27,161 nucleotides of DNA, from positions 1-27,161 of the forward strand of contig DYLE01000005.1 of NCBI GenBank assembly GCA_020722245.1. The letters are read 5' to 3'. The notes beneath the pieces were generated by a model. That model ran no database searches. It worked only from the letters and a program-made list of their open reading frames with translations, and was not told where the DNA came from. The stretch's first letter is position 1; each line of letters opens with the position of its first letter. This stretch comes from Desulfonema limicola (lineage in GTDB: Bacteria > Desulfobacterota > Desulfobacteria > Desulfobacterales > Desulfosalsimonadaceae). The position numbers and the translations under genes are program-made. Below, piece by piece: positions 1 through 7,090 of this stretch.

Positions 1-2
1 TT

Positions 3-740
3 TGGGGCGGGATAGGCGACGGCATCGGGCTGTTTGATTCGGACGCCGGCGTCTTTTATATAAGAAACGAACTCTCCGGCGGCGTTGCGGATCACAGTTT
101 CCGGTTCGGACCCACCTGTTCCGGGTGGCAGCCGGTCTCCGGGGACTGGAACGCAGACGGCCAGACCACCATCGGGCTGTTTGATCCAAGCCAGTCCCGG
201 TTCTATCTTAAAAACAGTCATTCCGGCGGCGCTGCGGACGCGGAGTTTGTTTTTGGTCCTAAAGGGGTGAACTGGCATCCCATCGTCGGAGACTGGGACG
301 GGGACGGCCAGCCCGGGATCGGATTGTATGACCCGGTCCAAGGCCGGTTTTATCTGAAAAACATCCCTTCAGCCGGGGCTGCGGACCACACCGTCCGGTT
401 CGGGCCGCCTGATGCCGGCTGGCAGGCAATCGCCGGAGACTGGGATGGGGATGAAACCGATTCCATCGGGCTGTATTCCCCGCAAGACGGCGTGTTTTAT
501 CTGAAAAACAGCTTAAACGAAGGCGCGGCCGATATTTCTTTCCGGTTCGGACCCAAAGCTTCGAACTGGACGGCGGTTTGCGGAGACTGGAACGGCGACG
601 GAATCGACGGGGTGGGTCTGTTCGATCCGGAGACCAGCAGCTTTTATTTGAGAAACAGCCTGTCTGCAGGCGGCGCGGATGAGGCGTTCGGCTTCGGCCC
701 GGACAACGCGGGATGGACGCCGATGGCCGGGAGCTGGTAA
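3..740 (+). CDS. Repeat protein with GDWDGDG (FG-GAP/VCBS-like) 49-residue repeats, 5'-truncated by window edge
   Basis: The reading frame is open from base 3 to the TAA at 738-740, so only the C-terminal ~245 residues are present. The protein is a tandem array of 49-residue units with the pattern W-x-P-x-x-GDWDGDGxxxIGLFDPxxxxFYLKNSxxxGxADxxFxFGP. Tryptophan codons opening each unit lie at 126, 273, 420, 567 and 714. The DxDxDG-like loops resemble calcium-binding loops of FG-GAP/VCBS-type beta-propeller repeats, which are common in secreted or surface proteins; export cannot be checked because the N-terminus is missing. The first unit is slightly degenerate and the array stops abruptly after a partial sixth unit ending PMAGSW, with no anchor or sorting domain. 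It converges on badH with 7 bp between the stop codons. Function is not known; adhesion or extracellular matrix is an inference. Confidence 0.8.
   Translation, partial: WGGIGDGIGLFDSDAGVFYIRNELSGGVADHSFRFGPTCSGWQPVSGDWNADGQTTIGLFDPSQSRFYLKNSHSGGAADAEFVFGPKGVNWHPIVGDWDGDGQPGIGLYDPVQGRFYLKNIPSAGAADHTVRFGPPDAGWQAIAGDWDGDETDSIGLYSPQDGVFYLKNSLNEGAADISFRFGPKASNWTAVCGDWNGDGIDGVGLFDPETSSFYLRNSLSAGGADEAFGFGPDNAGWTPMAGSW
126..713 (+). repeat. Four full 147-bp in-frame tandem repeat units
   Basis: Units start at 126, 273, 420 and 567, and a fifth partial unit starts at 714. The period is exactly 147 bp (49 codons) with no insertion or deletion. The units have diverged at the nucleotide level but keep the protein motif, which suggests selection on a fixed structural repeat length. 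Upstream bases 3-125 are most of one further unit. Confidence 0.85.
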
Positions 741-747
741 AAAGCCG

Positions 748-1512
748 TCAACACATGGTCAAGCCGCCGCTCACGCTCAGGACCTGGCCGGTGATAAAGC
801 CGGCCTGTTCGGAGGCGAAAAACGCCACGGCATGGGCGATGTCGTCCGGGGTCCCCAACCGTTTCAACGGAATGATTCGGTCCATGCCGTTGAGCACCTT
901 TGCCGCAAACCCGTCCTCGGCCTTCATGTCTTCCAGAAGCGGGGTCGGGGTCGGGCCGGGGCAGACCACGTTGACGGTGATTTGATTGCGGGCAAGCTCC
1001 CGGGCAAGGGTCTTGGAAAAGGAGACCACCGCCCCCTTGGCTCCCGAATAGACCGATTCTCCCATGCTGCCCACCCGCGCCGCGTCCGAGGCGATGTTGA
1101 TGATTCGGCCGCTGTTTTGCGCAACCATGCCGGGGGCGACCGCATACACGGTATTGAGCACCCCTTTAAAGTTGATATCAATCACCCGGTTCCAGAACTC
1201 CGGGGTGGTGCTTAAAAAAGGCTTCATCCGGTCCCAGCCCGCGTTGTTTACCAGGATATCCACAGGCCCGGATTGCGACTTCACGGTTTCCACCATGGCC
1301 GTAACCGATTTCAGGTCCGTGATATCGGTCTGCACCGCCAAAGCAAAACCGCCCGATTTTTTGATGGCGTCAGCCTCAGCCTCGGCTTCTTCCTTTAAAA
1401 GATCCGCAATGGCAACCCTGGCCCCGAGCGTAGCGAGTTTTTCAGCTATCCCTTTTCCGATGCCCCTTGCCCCGCCGGTGACCACCGCGGTTTTACCCGT
1501 TAAATTGATCAT
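748..1512 (-). CDS. badH: 2-hydroxycyclohexanecarboxyl-CoA dehydrogenase (BadH-like SDR)
   Basis: A 254-residue classical short-chain dehydrogenase. The NAD-binding TGGARGIG lies at residues 12-19, NNAG at 89-92, and the catalytic Ser142, Tyr155 and Lys159 are in the SDR arrangement. The stretches NIASDAARVGS and the C-terminal GFITGQVLSVSGGLTM closely match what I recall of Rhodopseudomonas BadH (255 aa), which oxidises 2-hydroxycyclohexane-1-carboxyl-CoA to the 2-keto form. The downstream ATG at 1512 was preferred to 1530 because GGGAG lies 9 bases before it and the product then begins like BadH. It follows badI by 21 bp and is the last gene of the operon, so substrate and product link directly to its neighbour. 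A generic 3-oxoacyl reductase (FabG) is the alternative, but adjacency to BadI argues against it. Confidence 0.85.
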   Translation of the reverse strand: MINLTGKTAVVTGGARGIGKGIAEKLATLGARVAIADLLKEEAEAEADAIKKSGGFALAVQTDITDLKSVTAMVETVKSQSGPVDILVNNAGWDRMKPFLSTTPEFWNRVIDINFKGVLNTVYAVAPGMVAQNSGRIINIASDAARVGSMGESVYSGAKGAVVSFSKTLARELARNQITVNVVCPGPTPTPLLEDMKAEDGFAAKVLNGMDRIIPLKRLGTPDDIAHAVAFFASEQAGFITGQVLSVSGGLTMC

Positions 1513-1533
1513 AATATTCTCCCTTGTCATTTT

Positions 1534-2328
1534 CTATTTTCGATACGCTGAAAAATCCGGCTTGCGTTTTTCCATAAAGGCGTTTTTTCCCTCCAGGGAT
1601 TCCGGGGTGTCATAGAACAGGCTCAATCCGGCCACACCCAGGTGGGTGACCCCGCATACCCCGTCGGTTTCTGCATGAAAGGCGTATTTGAGCATTTTCA
1701 TGGCCGTGGGGCTTTTTTCCAGAAGCTCCTTGCACCACTTGTCCACCTCGGCGTCAAGCTGTTCATGGGGCACCACCGCGTTGACCAGCCCCATTTCATA
1801 GGCCTGCTTGGCCGTGTACTGGCGGCAGAAAAACCAGATCTCCTTGGCCCGTTTTAATCCCACGGCCCGAACCAGATCGCCGGTGCCGTATCCCGGGTCA
1901 AAGCTTCCCACCCGGGGCCCGGCCTGGCCGAACTTCGCGTTTTCCGAGGCGATGGAAAAATCGCAGACCACATGGAACACATGCCCGCCGCCGATGGCGT
2001 AGCCGTTGACCCGGGCGATCACCGGTTTGGGAATGTTCCGGATCAGCCCGCTCACCTGCTGCCACCCCACCTCCAGAGGAAGGGCCGCCACGGTCCCGGC
2101 ATACCCGCCCTGGGTCCGGATCGACTGGTCCCCGCCGGTGCAGAACGCCTTGTCTCCGGCCCCGGTGAGCACCACGACCCCCACGGAGTTGTCCACCCAG
2201 GCGTCGGTCAGGGCCTGGGTGAGTTCATATACTGTGAGGGTGGTGCAGGCGTTGTATTTTTCAGGCCGGTTGATGGTGATTCTCGCCACCCCTTCTTTTT
2301 TTTCGTATAGGATTTCCTTATAGGCCAT
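1534..2328 (-). CDS. badI: 2-ketocyclohexanecarboxyl-CoA hydrolase (BadI-like, crotonase superfamily)
   Basis: A 264-residue crotonase-fold protein of the MenB/BadI branch. Visible marks are AFCTGGDQ (61-68), the oxyanion-hole segment NGYAIGGGH (108-116), GSFDPGYG (141-148, MenB has GSFDGGYG) and the C-terminal EGKNAFMEKRKPDF. The sequence resembles remembered Rhodopseudomonas BadI over its whole length. BadI adds water to 2-ketocyclohexane-1-carboxyl-CoA and opens the ring to pimeloyl-CoA. A strong AAGGAGG-type ribosome site precedes the ATG. It sits between an acyl-CoA dehydrogenase gene and badH, the order expected for alicyclic acid degradation. MenB (naphthoate synthase) is the main alternative; no menaquinone gene is nearby and it pairs with BadH. 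Confidence 0.88.
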   Translation of the reverse strand: MAYKEILYEKKEGVARITINRPEKYNACTTLTVYELTQALTDAWVDNSVGVVVLTGAGDKAFCTGGDQSIRTQGGYAGTVAALPLEVGWQQVSGLIRNIPKPVIARVNGYAIGGGHVFHVVCDFSIASENAKFGQAGPRVGSFDPGYGTGDLVRAVGLKRAKEIWFFCRQYTAKQAYEMGLVNAVVPHEQLDAEVDKWCKELLEKSPTAMKMLKYAFHAETDGVCGVTHLGVAGLSLFYDTPESLEGKNAFMEKRKPDFSAYRK

Positions 2329-2366
2329 CGTATCCTCCTTACCTAAAGATTGGTTTTTTTGCCTGC

Positions 2367-3512
2367 CTACAGGCCGATCCGCCGGGCGATCAGCTCCTTC
2401 ATGATTTCATTGGTGCCGCCGTAGATGCTCTGAATCCGGGCGTCCACAAAGAACCGGGATATGGGGTACTCGGTCATGTATCCGTAGCCTCCGAAAAACT
2501 GAAGGCAGCGGTCCGCCGCCTCAAACTGCAGATCCGTAGCCCAGTACTTGGCCATGCTCACCTCCCGGACCAGGTCCTCTCCGGCCATATGCCGCGGAAT
2601 CAGATCGTCGAAAAAGGAGCGGGCCAGCTGGACCTTGGTGGCGATCTCCGCCAGGGCAAACCGGGTGTTCTGGAATGCCCCGATGGTTTTTCCAAAGGCC
2701 TTTCGAGTTTTGACGTAATCGATGGTGATATCCAGGGCGCCCTGGGCCGCGGCATAGGCGCCGATGGCCAGCACCAGCCGCTCCTGTTGAAGGTTGTGCA
2801 TCAGGTACTTGAACCCTTTTCCTTCTTCGCCCAGCAGGTTTTCGGCCGGGACCCGGCAGTCGTCGAAAAACAGCTCCGAGGTGTCCTGGGCGTGCATGCC
2901 GATCTTTTTCAGGTTCCTTCCCTTTCGAAACCCCGGGGTGCCGGCCTCGATCACCAGAAGGCTGATCCCCTCATGAGGCCGTTTCGTTTTTTCATCGGTT
3001 CTCACCGCCACAACGCACAGGTCGGCCAGCTGGCCGTTTGAAATGAAGATTTTCGAGCCGTTGACGACATACGCGTCGCCGTGTTTGACCGCCGTGGTCT
3101 TTAAGGCCGCGAGATCCGAGCCGGCGTCCGGTTCGGTCATGGCCACCGCAAGAATGGCCTCCCCGCTTACGCATCTGGGGATCCATTTTTTCTTCATCTT
3201 CTCGCTGGCGTACAGGTCGATGTAGGGAAAGACGATATCGTTGTGCAGCGGCCAGAACAGGCTGCTCACCCCGTGGTAGTACATCTCCTCGGTGATCACC
3301 ACCGAGTATAAAAAATCCGCGCCCGGGCCGCCGTACGCCTCCCCGGCCGTGGGGCAGAGAAACCCGTTTTTCCCGGCCTCCAGCCATGCCTCCCTGGGGG
3401 TGATCCCCTCCTCCTCCCACTGCTCATAGAAGGGCAGCACCCGGTCTTTTAAATACTGCCGAAACGATTTTCTAAACATCTCGTGTTCTTTTTTGAAAAT
3501 TTTGCGTTCCAT
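2367..3512 (-). CDS. Acyl-CoA dehydrogenase, long-chain/LCAD-type active site
   Basis: A 381-residue FAD acyl-CoA dehydrogenase with the usual N-terminal helical, middle beta and C-terminal helical domains. MTEPDAGSD (125-133) and the KTRKAFGK segment (268-275) are family marks. The canonical catalytic Glu position of the YEGT motif is Gly365 in IYGGTNEIMKEL, as in LCAD proteins, whose base lies in the QERL motif; here that is Glu244. An AAGGAGA site precedes the ATG. It lies between the second dehydrogenase (70 bp away) and badI. It may dehydrogenate cyclohexanecarboxyl-CoA, cyclohexene-carboxyl-CoA or pimeloyl-CoA; the sequence alone does not say which. Confidence 0.88.
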   Translation of the reverse strand: MERKIFKKEHEMFRKSFRQYLKDRVLPFYEQWEEEGITPREAWLEAGKNGFLCPTAGEAYGGPGADFLYSVVITEEMYYHGVSSLFWPLHNDIVFPYIDLYASEKMKKKWIPRCVSGEAILAVAMTEPDAGSDLAALKTTAVKHGDAYVVNGSKIFISNGQLADLCVVAVRTDEKTKRPHEGISLLVIEAGTPGFRKGRNLKKIGMHAQDTSELFFDDCRVPAENLLGEEGKGFKYLMHNLQQERLVLAIGAYAAAQGALDITIDYVKTRKAFGKTIGAFQNTRFALAEIATKVQLARSFFDDLIPRHMAGEDLVREVSMAKYWATDLQFEAADRCLQFFGGYGYMTEYPISRFFVDARIQSIYGGTNEIMKELIARRIGL

Positions 3513-3582
3513 TCTTTCTCCTTGAAAAAAATCGCAATCTCAGTACATACGGCCTGAAACTAAAAACCCCCTCTGCGCGGTC

Positions 3583-4746
3583 TCACCGGTTGGCCTTGCG
3601 GTATCCCAGCTGATCCATGGCGATGATGTGCTTGCAGATGTTGGCTGACCCTTCCACGATCACATAGGTGGGGATATCCCGGTAAAACCGGGCCAGGGGG
3701 TATTCCGTGGAATACCCGTAGGCCCCCATGATGCGCATGGCGGATTCCGCGCACCGCATGGCCACCTCGCCGGCCATGTACTTGGCCTGGGCCACCTCAT
3801 AGCCGTTGTTTAAGTGCCCCTGATCCTTCTGCCAGGCCGCCTTGTACACCAGAAGCCGGGCCGCCTCGATCTCGGTGGCCATTCTGGCGATCAGGTCCTG
3901 GTTCATCTGAAACCGGCCGATGGGCTCGCCGAACTGAATGCGCTGGTTGCAGTATTTTAAGGCGATCTCGTAGCAGGCCTGGGCGCACCCCACGGCGCCG
4001 GCCGCTGCCGAAAGCCGGGTGTTGGCCAGGGAGCTGAACACAATCCGCGCACCGTCCCCGGGCTTGCCCAGCAGGTTTTCCCTGGGCACCGGGGTGTTGT
4101 TGAAAAAAATCTCGCCGGTGGGCGAGGAATGGGACCCCAGCTTATCCAGATCCGAGGTGGTCACCCCCGGCGAATTCTTGAGCTCCACGGCCAGCGCGGA
4201 CAACCCCTTGCTTTTGGCCGCCCGGTCCGTGTAGCAGTAGATCACCGCCACATCCGCCTGGTGGGCGTTGGAAATCCAGGTTTTGGAGCCGTTTAACACA
4301 AAATGATCCCCCCGGTCCTCCGCCGTGGTCTCCATGGACATCACATCGGATCCGGCGTTGGGTTCGGTGATGGCAAAGGCGCCCAGCATCTCTCCGGCGC
4401 AGAGCCGGGGCACGTATTTTTTTTTGGCGGCTTCGGTCCCGTATACACAGATGGGATAGGCGCACCCGATGCCGATCAGGTTGAGCTGCACCCTCAGGGA
4501 GCTCGACACCCGGGCGATCTCCTCGGTGACGATGGCGGCCGCCATCCAGCCGGCGTTCTCCCCTCCGTATTCCTCGGGGATCACGGTGCCGATAAACCCC
4601 AGCTCCGCCATGGGTTTGATCGCCTCTTTCACGGGCAGGTAGTTTTCCGCGTCCCACTGGTCCGCAAAGGGCGCGATCTTCTTTTCGGCGAATTCCCGCA
4701 CCGCCTTTTGGAGCATGCGGTGCTCCTTGGACAGTTCAAACTGCAT
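3583..4746 (-). CDS. Acyl-CoA dehydrogenase, glutaryl-CoA-dehydrogenase-like branch
   Basis: A 387-residue acyl-CoA dehydrogenase. ITEPNAGSD (126-134) and SSSLRVQ (81-87) resemble the glutaryl-CoA dehydrogenase branch, and the canonical catalytic glutamate is kept as Glu365 in VEGSAN. The following segment reads KHIIAMDQLGYRK instead of the usual R-x-x-x-GR. The ATG at 4746 is preferred over a GTG at 4752 because AAGGAG lies 8 bases before it, too close for the GTG. It is 55 bp downstream of the thiolase gene. In this operon it is a candidate for cyclohexanecarboxyl-CoA dehydrogenase; pimeloyl-CoA or glutaryl-CoA dehydrogenase are alternatives. Confidence 0.87.
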   Translation of the reverse strand: MQFELSKEHRMLQKAVREFAEKKIAPFADQWDAENYLPVKEAIKPMAELGFIGTVIPEEYGGENAGWMAAAIVTEEIARVSSSLRVQLNLIGIGCAYPICVYGTEAAKKKYVPRLCAGEMLGAFAITEPNAGSDVMSMETTAEDRGDHFVLNGSKTWISNAHQADVAVIYCYTDRAAKSKGLSALAVELKNSPGVTTSDLDKLGSHSSPTGEIFFNNTPVPRENLLGKPGDGARIVFSSLANTRLSAAAGAVGCAQACYEIALKYCNQRIQFGEPIGRFQMNQDLIARMATEIEAARLLVYKAAWQKDQGHLNNGYEVAQAKYMAGEVAMRCAESAMRIMGAYGYSTEYPLARFYRDIPTYVIVEGSANICKHIIAMDQLGYRKANR

Positions 4747-4801
4747 GGTCACATCTCCTTGACAACCTTGTATTATGCCTCAGCCCTTTGGATCAGGGCC
4801 G

Positions 4802-6049
4802 TTACCCTATTTTTTCAAACACCGCGGCGATCCCCAGGCCCCCGCCGCCGCAGATGCATTCCAGGCCCGTTTGCGCGTCCCTGCGGCGCATCTCATGCAT
4901 GAGGGTCACCAGCACCCGAACCCCGGTGGCGCCGATGGGATGCCCCAGGGAGATGCCCGAGCCGTTGACGTTGATTTTGGAATATTCTTCCGGCGAAACC
5001 CCCATGTCCTTTAAATCCGCCAGAACCTGGGCGGCAAAGGCCTCCTGGATTTCGATCAGGTCCATCTGGTCAAGGGTCATTTGAGCGCGGTTTAGGGCCT
5101 TTTTCACCGCGGCCCCCACGGTCAGGTGGGTGCGCCGGGGATCGGCGCCCGCAACACCCATGGATTTTACAGCCGCAAAGGGCTTGATCCCCAGCTCTGT
5201 TGCTTTTTTTTCGGACATGACCACCACGGCCGCGGCCCCGTCGTTTTCGCTCGACGAATTGCCGGCGGTGCATACCCCGCCCAGAACCGGCGTGAGCCGG
5301 GAGAGCTTTTCAAGGGTGGTGTCCGGCCGCGGGGTCTCATCTGCCCGGACCAGCTCCGGTGGGCCTTTTTGCCGGGGCAACTCGACCGGCACAACCTCCT
5401 CCTGAAACCTTCCCTGCTCCCATGCGGCGCAGGCCTTCATATGGCTTTGATAGGCCCACTGGTCGCAGGCCTCCCGGCTGATATCCGCCTCGCTCGCCGC
5501 GGTTTCCGCCCAGGACATCATGGAGGGGAGTACCCCATACCGATGCTCGGGCTGGCTCATGACCCGGGCGCGCTGAATCCGGTCGTAAAACGGCAGCCCC
5601 CAGATGGAGAGATCCCCGTGGCCCCGGGGCATTCCCTTCTCGCCGCCGATCCCCCACTTGATGCGTCCGGGCAGATAAAACTCGGCGTTGGACATGCTTT
5701 CCACCCCGCCGGCCGCAATAATCTGGGCGTCCCCGCTTCTGATCAAAGCGGCGGCCAGGCGGATCACCTCAAGCCCGGTGCAGCAGCGCCGGTCAATGGT
5801 CAGGCCGGGAATTTTCTCGGGCCATCCGGCGCAAAGAAGCGCCATTCGGGCGATGTTGACGTATTCCCCGTTCTGGTAGGCCTGGCCCATGATGACCTCA
5901 TCCACCTGCCCCGGCTCGATGCCGGCGCGGCGGACCGCCTCATTGAGCACCAGGGCGGCCAGGTCATAGGCTTCCACGGACCGCAGACCGCCCAGGTAGC
6001 GTCCCACCGGGGTTCTTACACCGCTTACAATAACGATGCGATTCGACAT
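4802..6049 (-). CDS. Acetyl-CoA acyltransferase (thiolase)
   Basis: A 415-residue thiolase that cleaves 3-oxoacyl-CoA with CoA, releasing acetyl-CoA. The nucleophilic cysteine is Cys89 in RRCCTGLEV, the general base region is GHPIGATG with His370, and the second catalytic cysteine is Cys400 in CICGGGGLG; QEAFA replaces the more usual NEAFA. The ATG directly abuts the stop codon of the upstream dehydrogenase gene (TGA then ATG), with AAAGGAG inside that gene's end, so the two are probably translationally coupled. In context it would act on 3-oxopimeloyl-CoA or later chain intermediates after ring opening. Substrate chain length cannot be told from sequence. Confidence 0.9.
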   Translation of the reverse strand: MSNRIVIVSGVRTPVGRYLGGLRSVEAYDLAALVLNEAVRRAGIEPGQVDEVIMGQAYQNGEYVNIARMALLCAGWPEKIPGLTIDRRCCTGLEVIRLAAALIRSGDAQIIAAGGVESMSNAEFYLPGRIKWGIGGEKGMPRGHGDLSIWGLPFYDRIQRARVMSQPEHRYGVLPSMMSWAETAASEADISREACDQWAYQSHMKACAAWEQGRFQEEVVPVELPRQKGPPELVRADETPRPDTTLEKLSRLTPVLGGVCTAGNSSSENDGAAAVVVMSEKKATELGIKPFAAVKSMGVAGADPRRTHLTVGAAVKKALNRAQMTLDQMDLIEIQEAFAAQVLADLKDMGVSPEEYSKINVNGSGISLGHPIGATGVRVLVTLMHEMRRRDAQTGLECICGGGGLGIAAVFEKIG

Positions 6050-6928
6050 TCAAACTCCTTTCGAGCGGCTGCCGTCCGGGTTGTACTCATACCATCCTCT
6101 GCCGGTTTTTTTGCCCAGATGCCCGGCGCGCACCTTGCGTCTTAGGAGCAGGGGCGGGTACCAGCGGGGATCGCCGGTTTCATGATACATGGACATGAGC
6201 GCGCCGTAGGTCACATCCAGCCCCACCATGTCGCCGGTCTCAAAGATCCCCATTTTCCTTCCCGAGGCAAGCCGCAGTCCTTTGTCGATGTCTTCGATGG
6301 TGGCCACCCCTTCCTCCACCAGGCGCATGGCCTCGATGCTGGCGGGCATGTTGATCCGGTTGATGACAAAACCGGCCACGTCCCGGCGGACCATGATGGG
6401 GGTCTTGCCGATCTGCGTGACAAACCCCCGGCCTTTTTCTGCGGTATCGTCTGAGGTGCGCATGCCTTGAATCACCTCCACCGCCATCATGAGGGGCACC
6501 GGGCTGAAAAAATGAAGTCCCAGCACCTGCTCCGGCCTTTGGGTCGCTGCGGCAAGCTCGGTGATGGGAATGGATGAGGTGTTGCTGGCGATCAGGGTGT
6601 TCGGACCGCAGGCGGCATCCAGGTCGGCAAACATTTTTTTCTTAATCTCGATGTCCTCAAACACCGCCTCAATCGCCAGGTCGACCCCTGAGGCCTTTTC
6701 GATGGACAAAGAAGGGGTGATCCGCTCAAGGATCGCCTGCCTGGGTTCGGTCAGCTTCTTTTTTTCAATGAGCTTGTCCACGGACCAGGCAACAGACTGC
6801 ATGGCCCGGTCCAGGGCCTTTTCGGATACGTCGTTTAAAAAAACCTGGATGCCGGCCTGGGCGCAGACCTGGGCGATCCCCCCGCCCATGAGCCCGGAAC
6901 CGACCACCAGCACCGAATGGATCGTCAT
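6050..6928 (-). CDS. 3-hydroxyacyl-CoA dehydrogenase (HBD/PaaH-like)
   Basis: A 292-residue NAD-dependent 3-hydroxyacyl-CoA dehydrogenase. It shows a Rossmann motif VVGSGLMGGG near the N-terminus, an acidic residue (Asp33) at the end of the second strand, the SNTSSIPI segment and LGLHFFSPVPLM with the family's catalytic histidine, and ends with the GKKTGRGWYEY motif typical of HBD proteins. The ATG at 6928 is chosen because a perfect AGGAGGT lies just upstream; an in-frame 25-codon extension lacks one and looks non-coding. It is the first gene of the operon, so its leader (6929-7090) should hold the operon promoter. No hydratase is fused to it. Confidence 0.9.
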   Translation of the reverse strand: MTIHSVLVVGSGLMGGGIAQVCAQAGIQVFLNDVSEKALDRAMQSVAWSVDKLIEKKKLTEPRQAILERITPSLSIEKASGVDLAIEAVFEDIEIKKKMFADLDAACGPNTLIASNTSSIPITELAAATQRPEQVLGLHFFSPVPLMMAVEVIQGMRTSDDTAEKGRGFVTQIGKTPIMVRRDVAGFVINRINMPASIEAMRLVEEGVATIEDIDKGLRLASGRKMGIFETGDMVGLDVTYGALMSMYHETGDPRWYPPLLLRRKVRAGHLGKKTGRGWYEYNPDGSRSKGV

Positions 6929-6932
6929 GTTC

Positions 6933-6939
6933 ACCTCCT
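6933..6939 (-). promoter_or_regulatory. Ribosome binding site fixing the start of the first operon gene
   Basis: On the minus strand AGGAGGT lies 4 bases before the ATG at 6928. It rules against the longer in-frame start at 7003. The rest of the 162-bp gap (6929-7090) is AT-rich and probably carries the operon promoter, but no convincing -35/-10 pair stands out. Confidence 0.7.
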
Positions 6940-7090
6940 GTTTTCGAAACAGCAAAATGTTATCATTTAACCCCCGAGAGCGTAGAGCATCGGGAATCAA
7001 CATATTTAAAAATATCGATAAACAATTTACTATAAAGACTTACATCGCGAACCGTTTTGACTTTACGCGGTTAGCCTTTTGGTTCTTATT

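Noticed and set aside
679..1215. Plus-strand frame running from the repeat gene into badH
   Set aside because: Composition is Arg/Gly-rich and featureless, and it is fully covered by the repeat protein and badH on the other strand.
1534..2328. MenB (naphthoate synthase) for menaquinone synthesis
   Set aside because: The protein shares the GSFD-GYG motif, but the neighbouring BadH and beta-oxidation genes and the overall resemblance favour BadI.
2367..3512. Acyl-CoA dehydrogenase as a catalytically dead enzyme because the YEGT glutamate is Gly
   Set aside because: LCAD-type enzymes place the base in QERL, and Glu244 is present there.
5126..6145. 339-codon plus-strand open frame opposite the thiolase gene
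   Set aside because: It is a GC-rich antisense shadow of a clear thiolase; the translation has no family features. Similar long shadows at 13083-14111 and 18514-19497 were rejected for the same reason.
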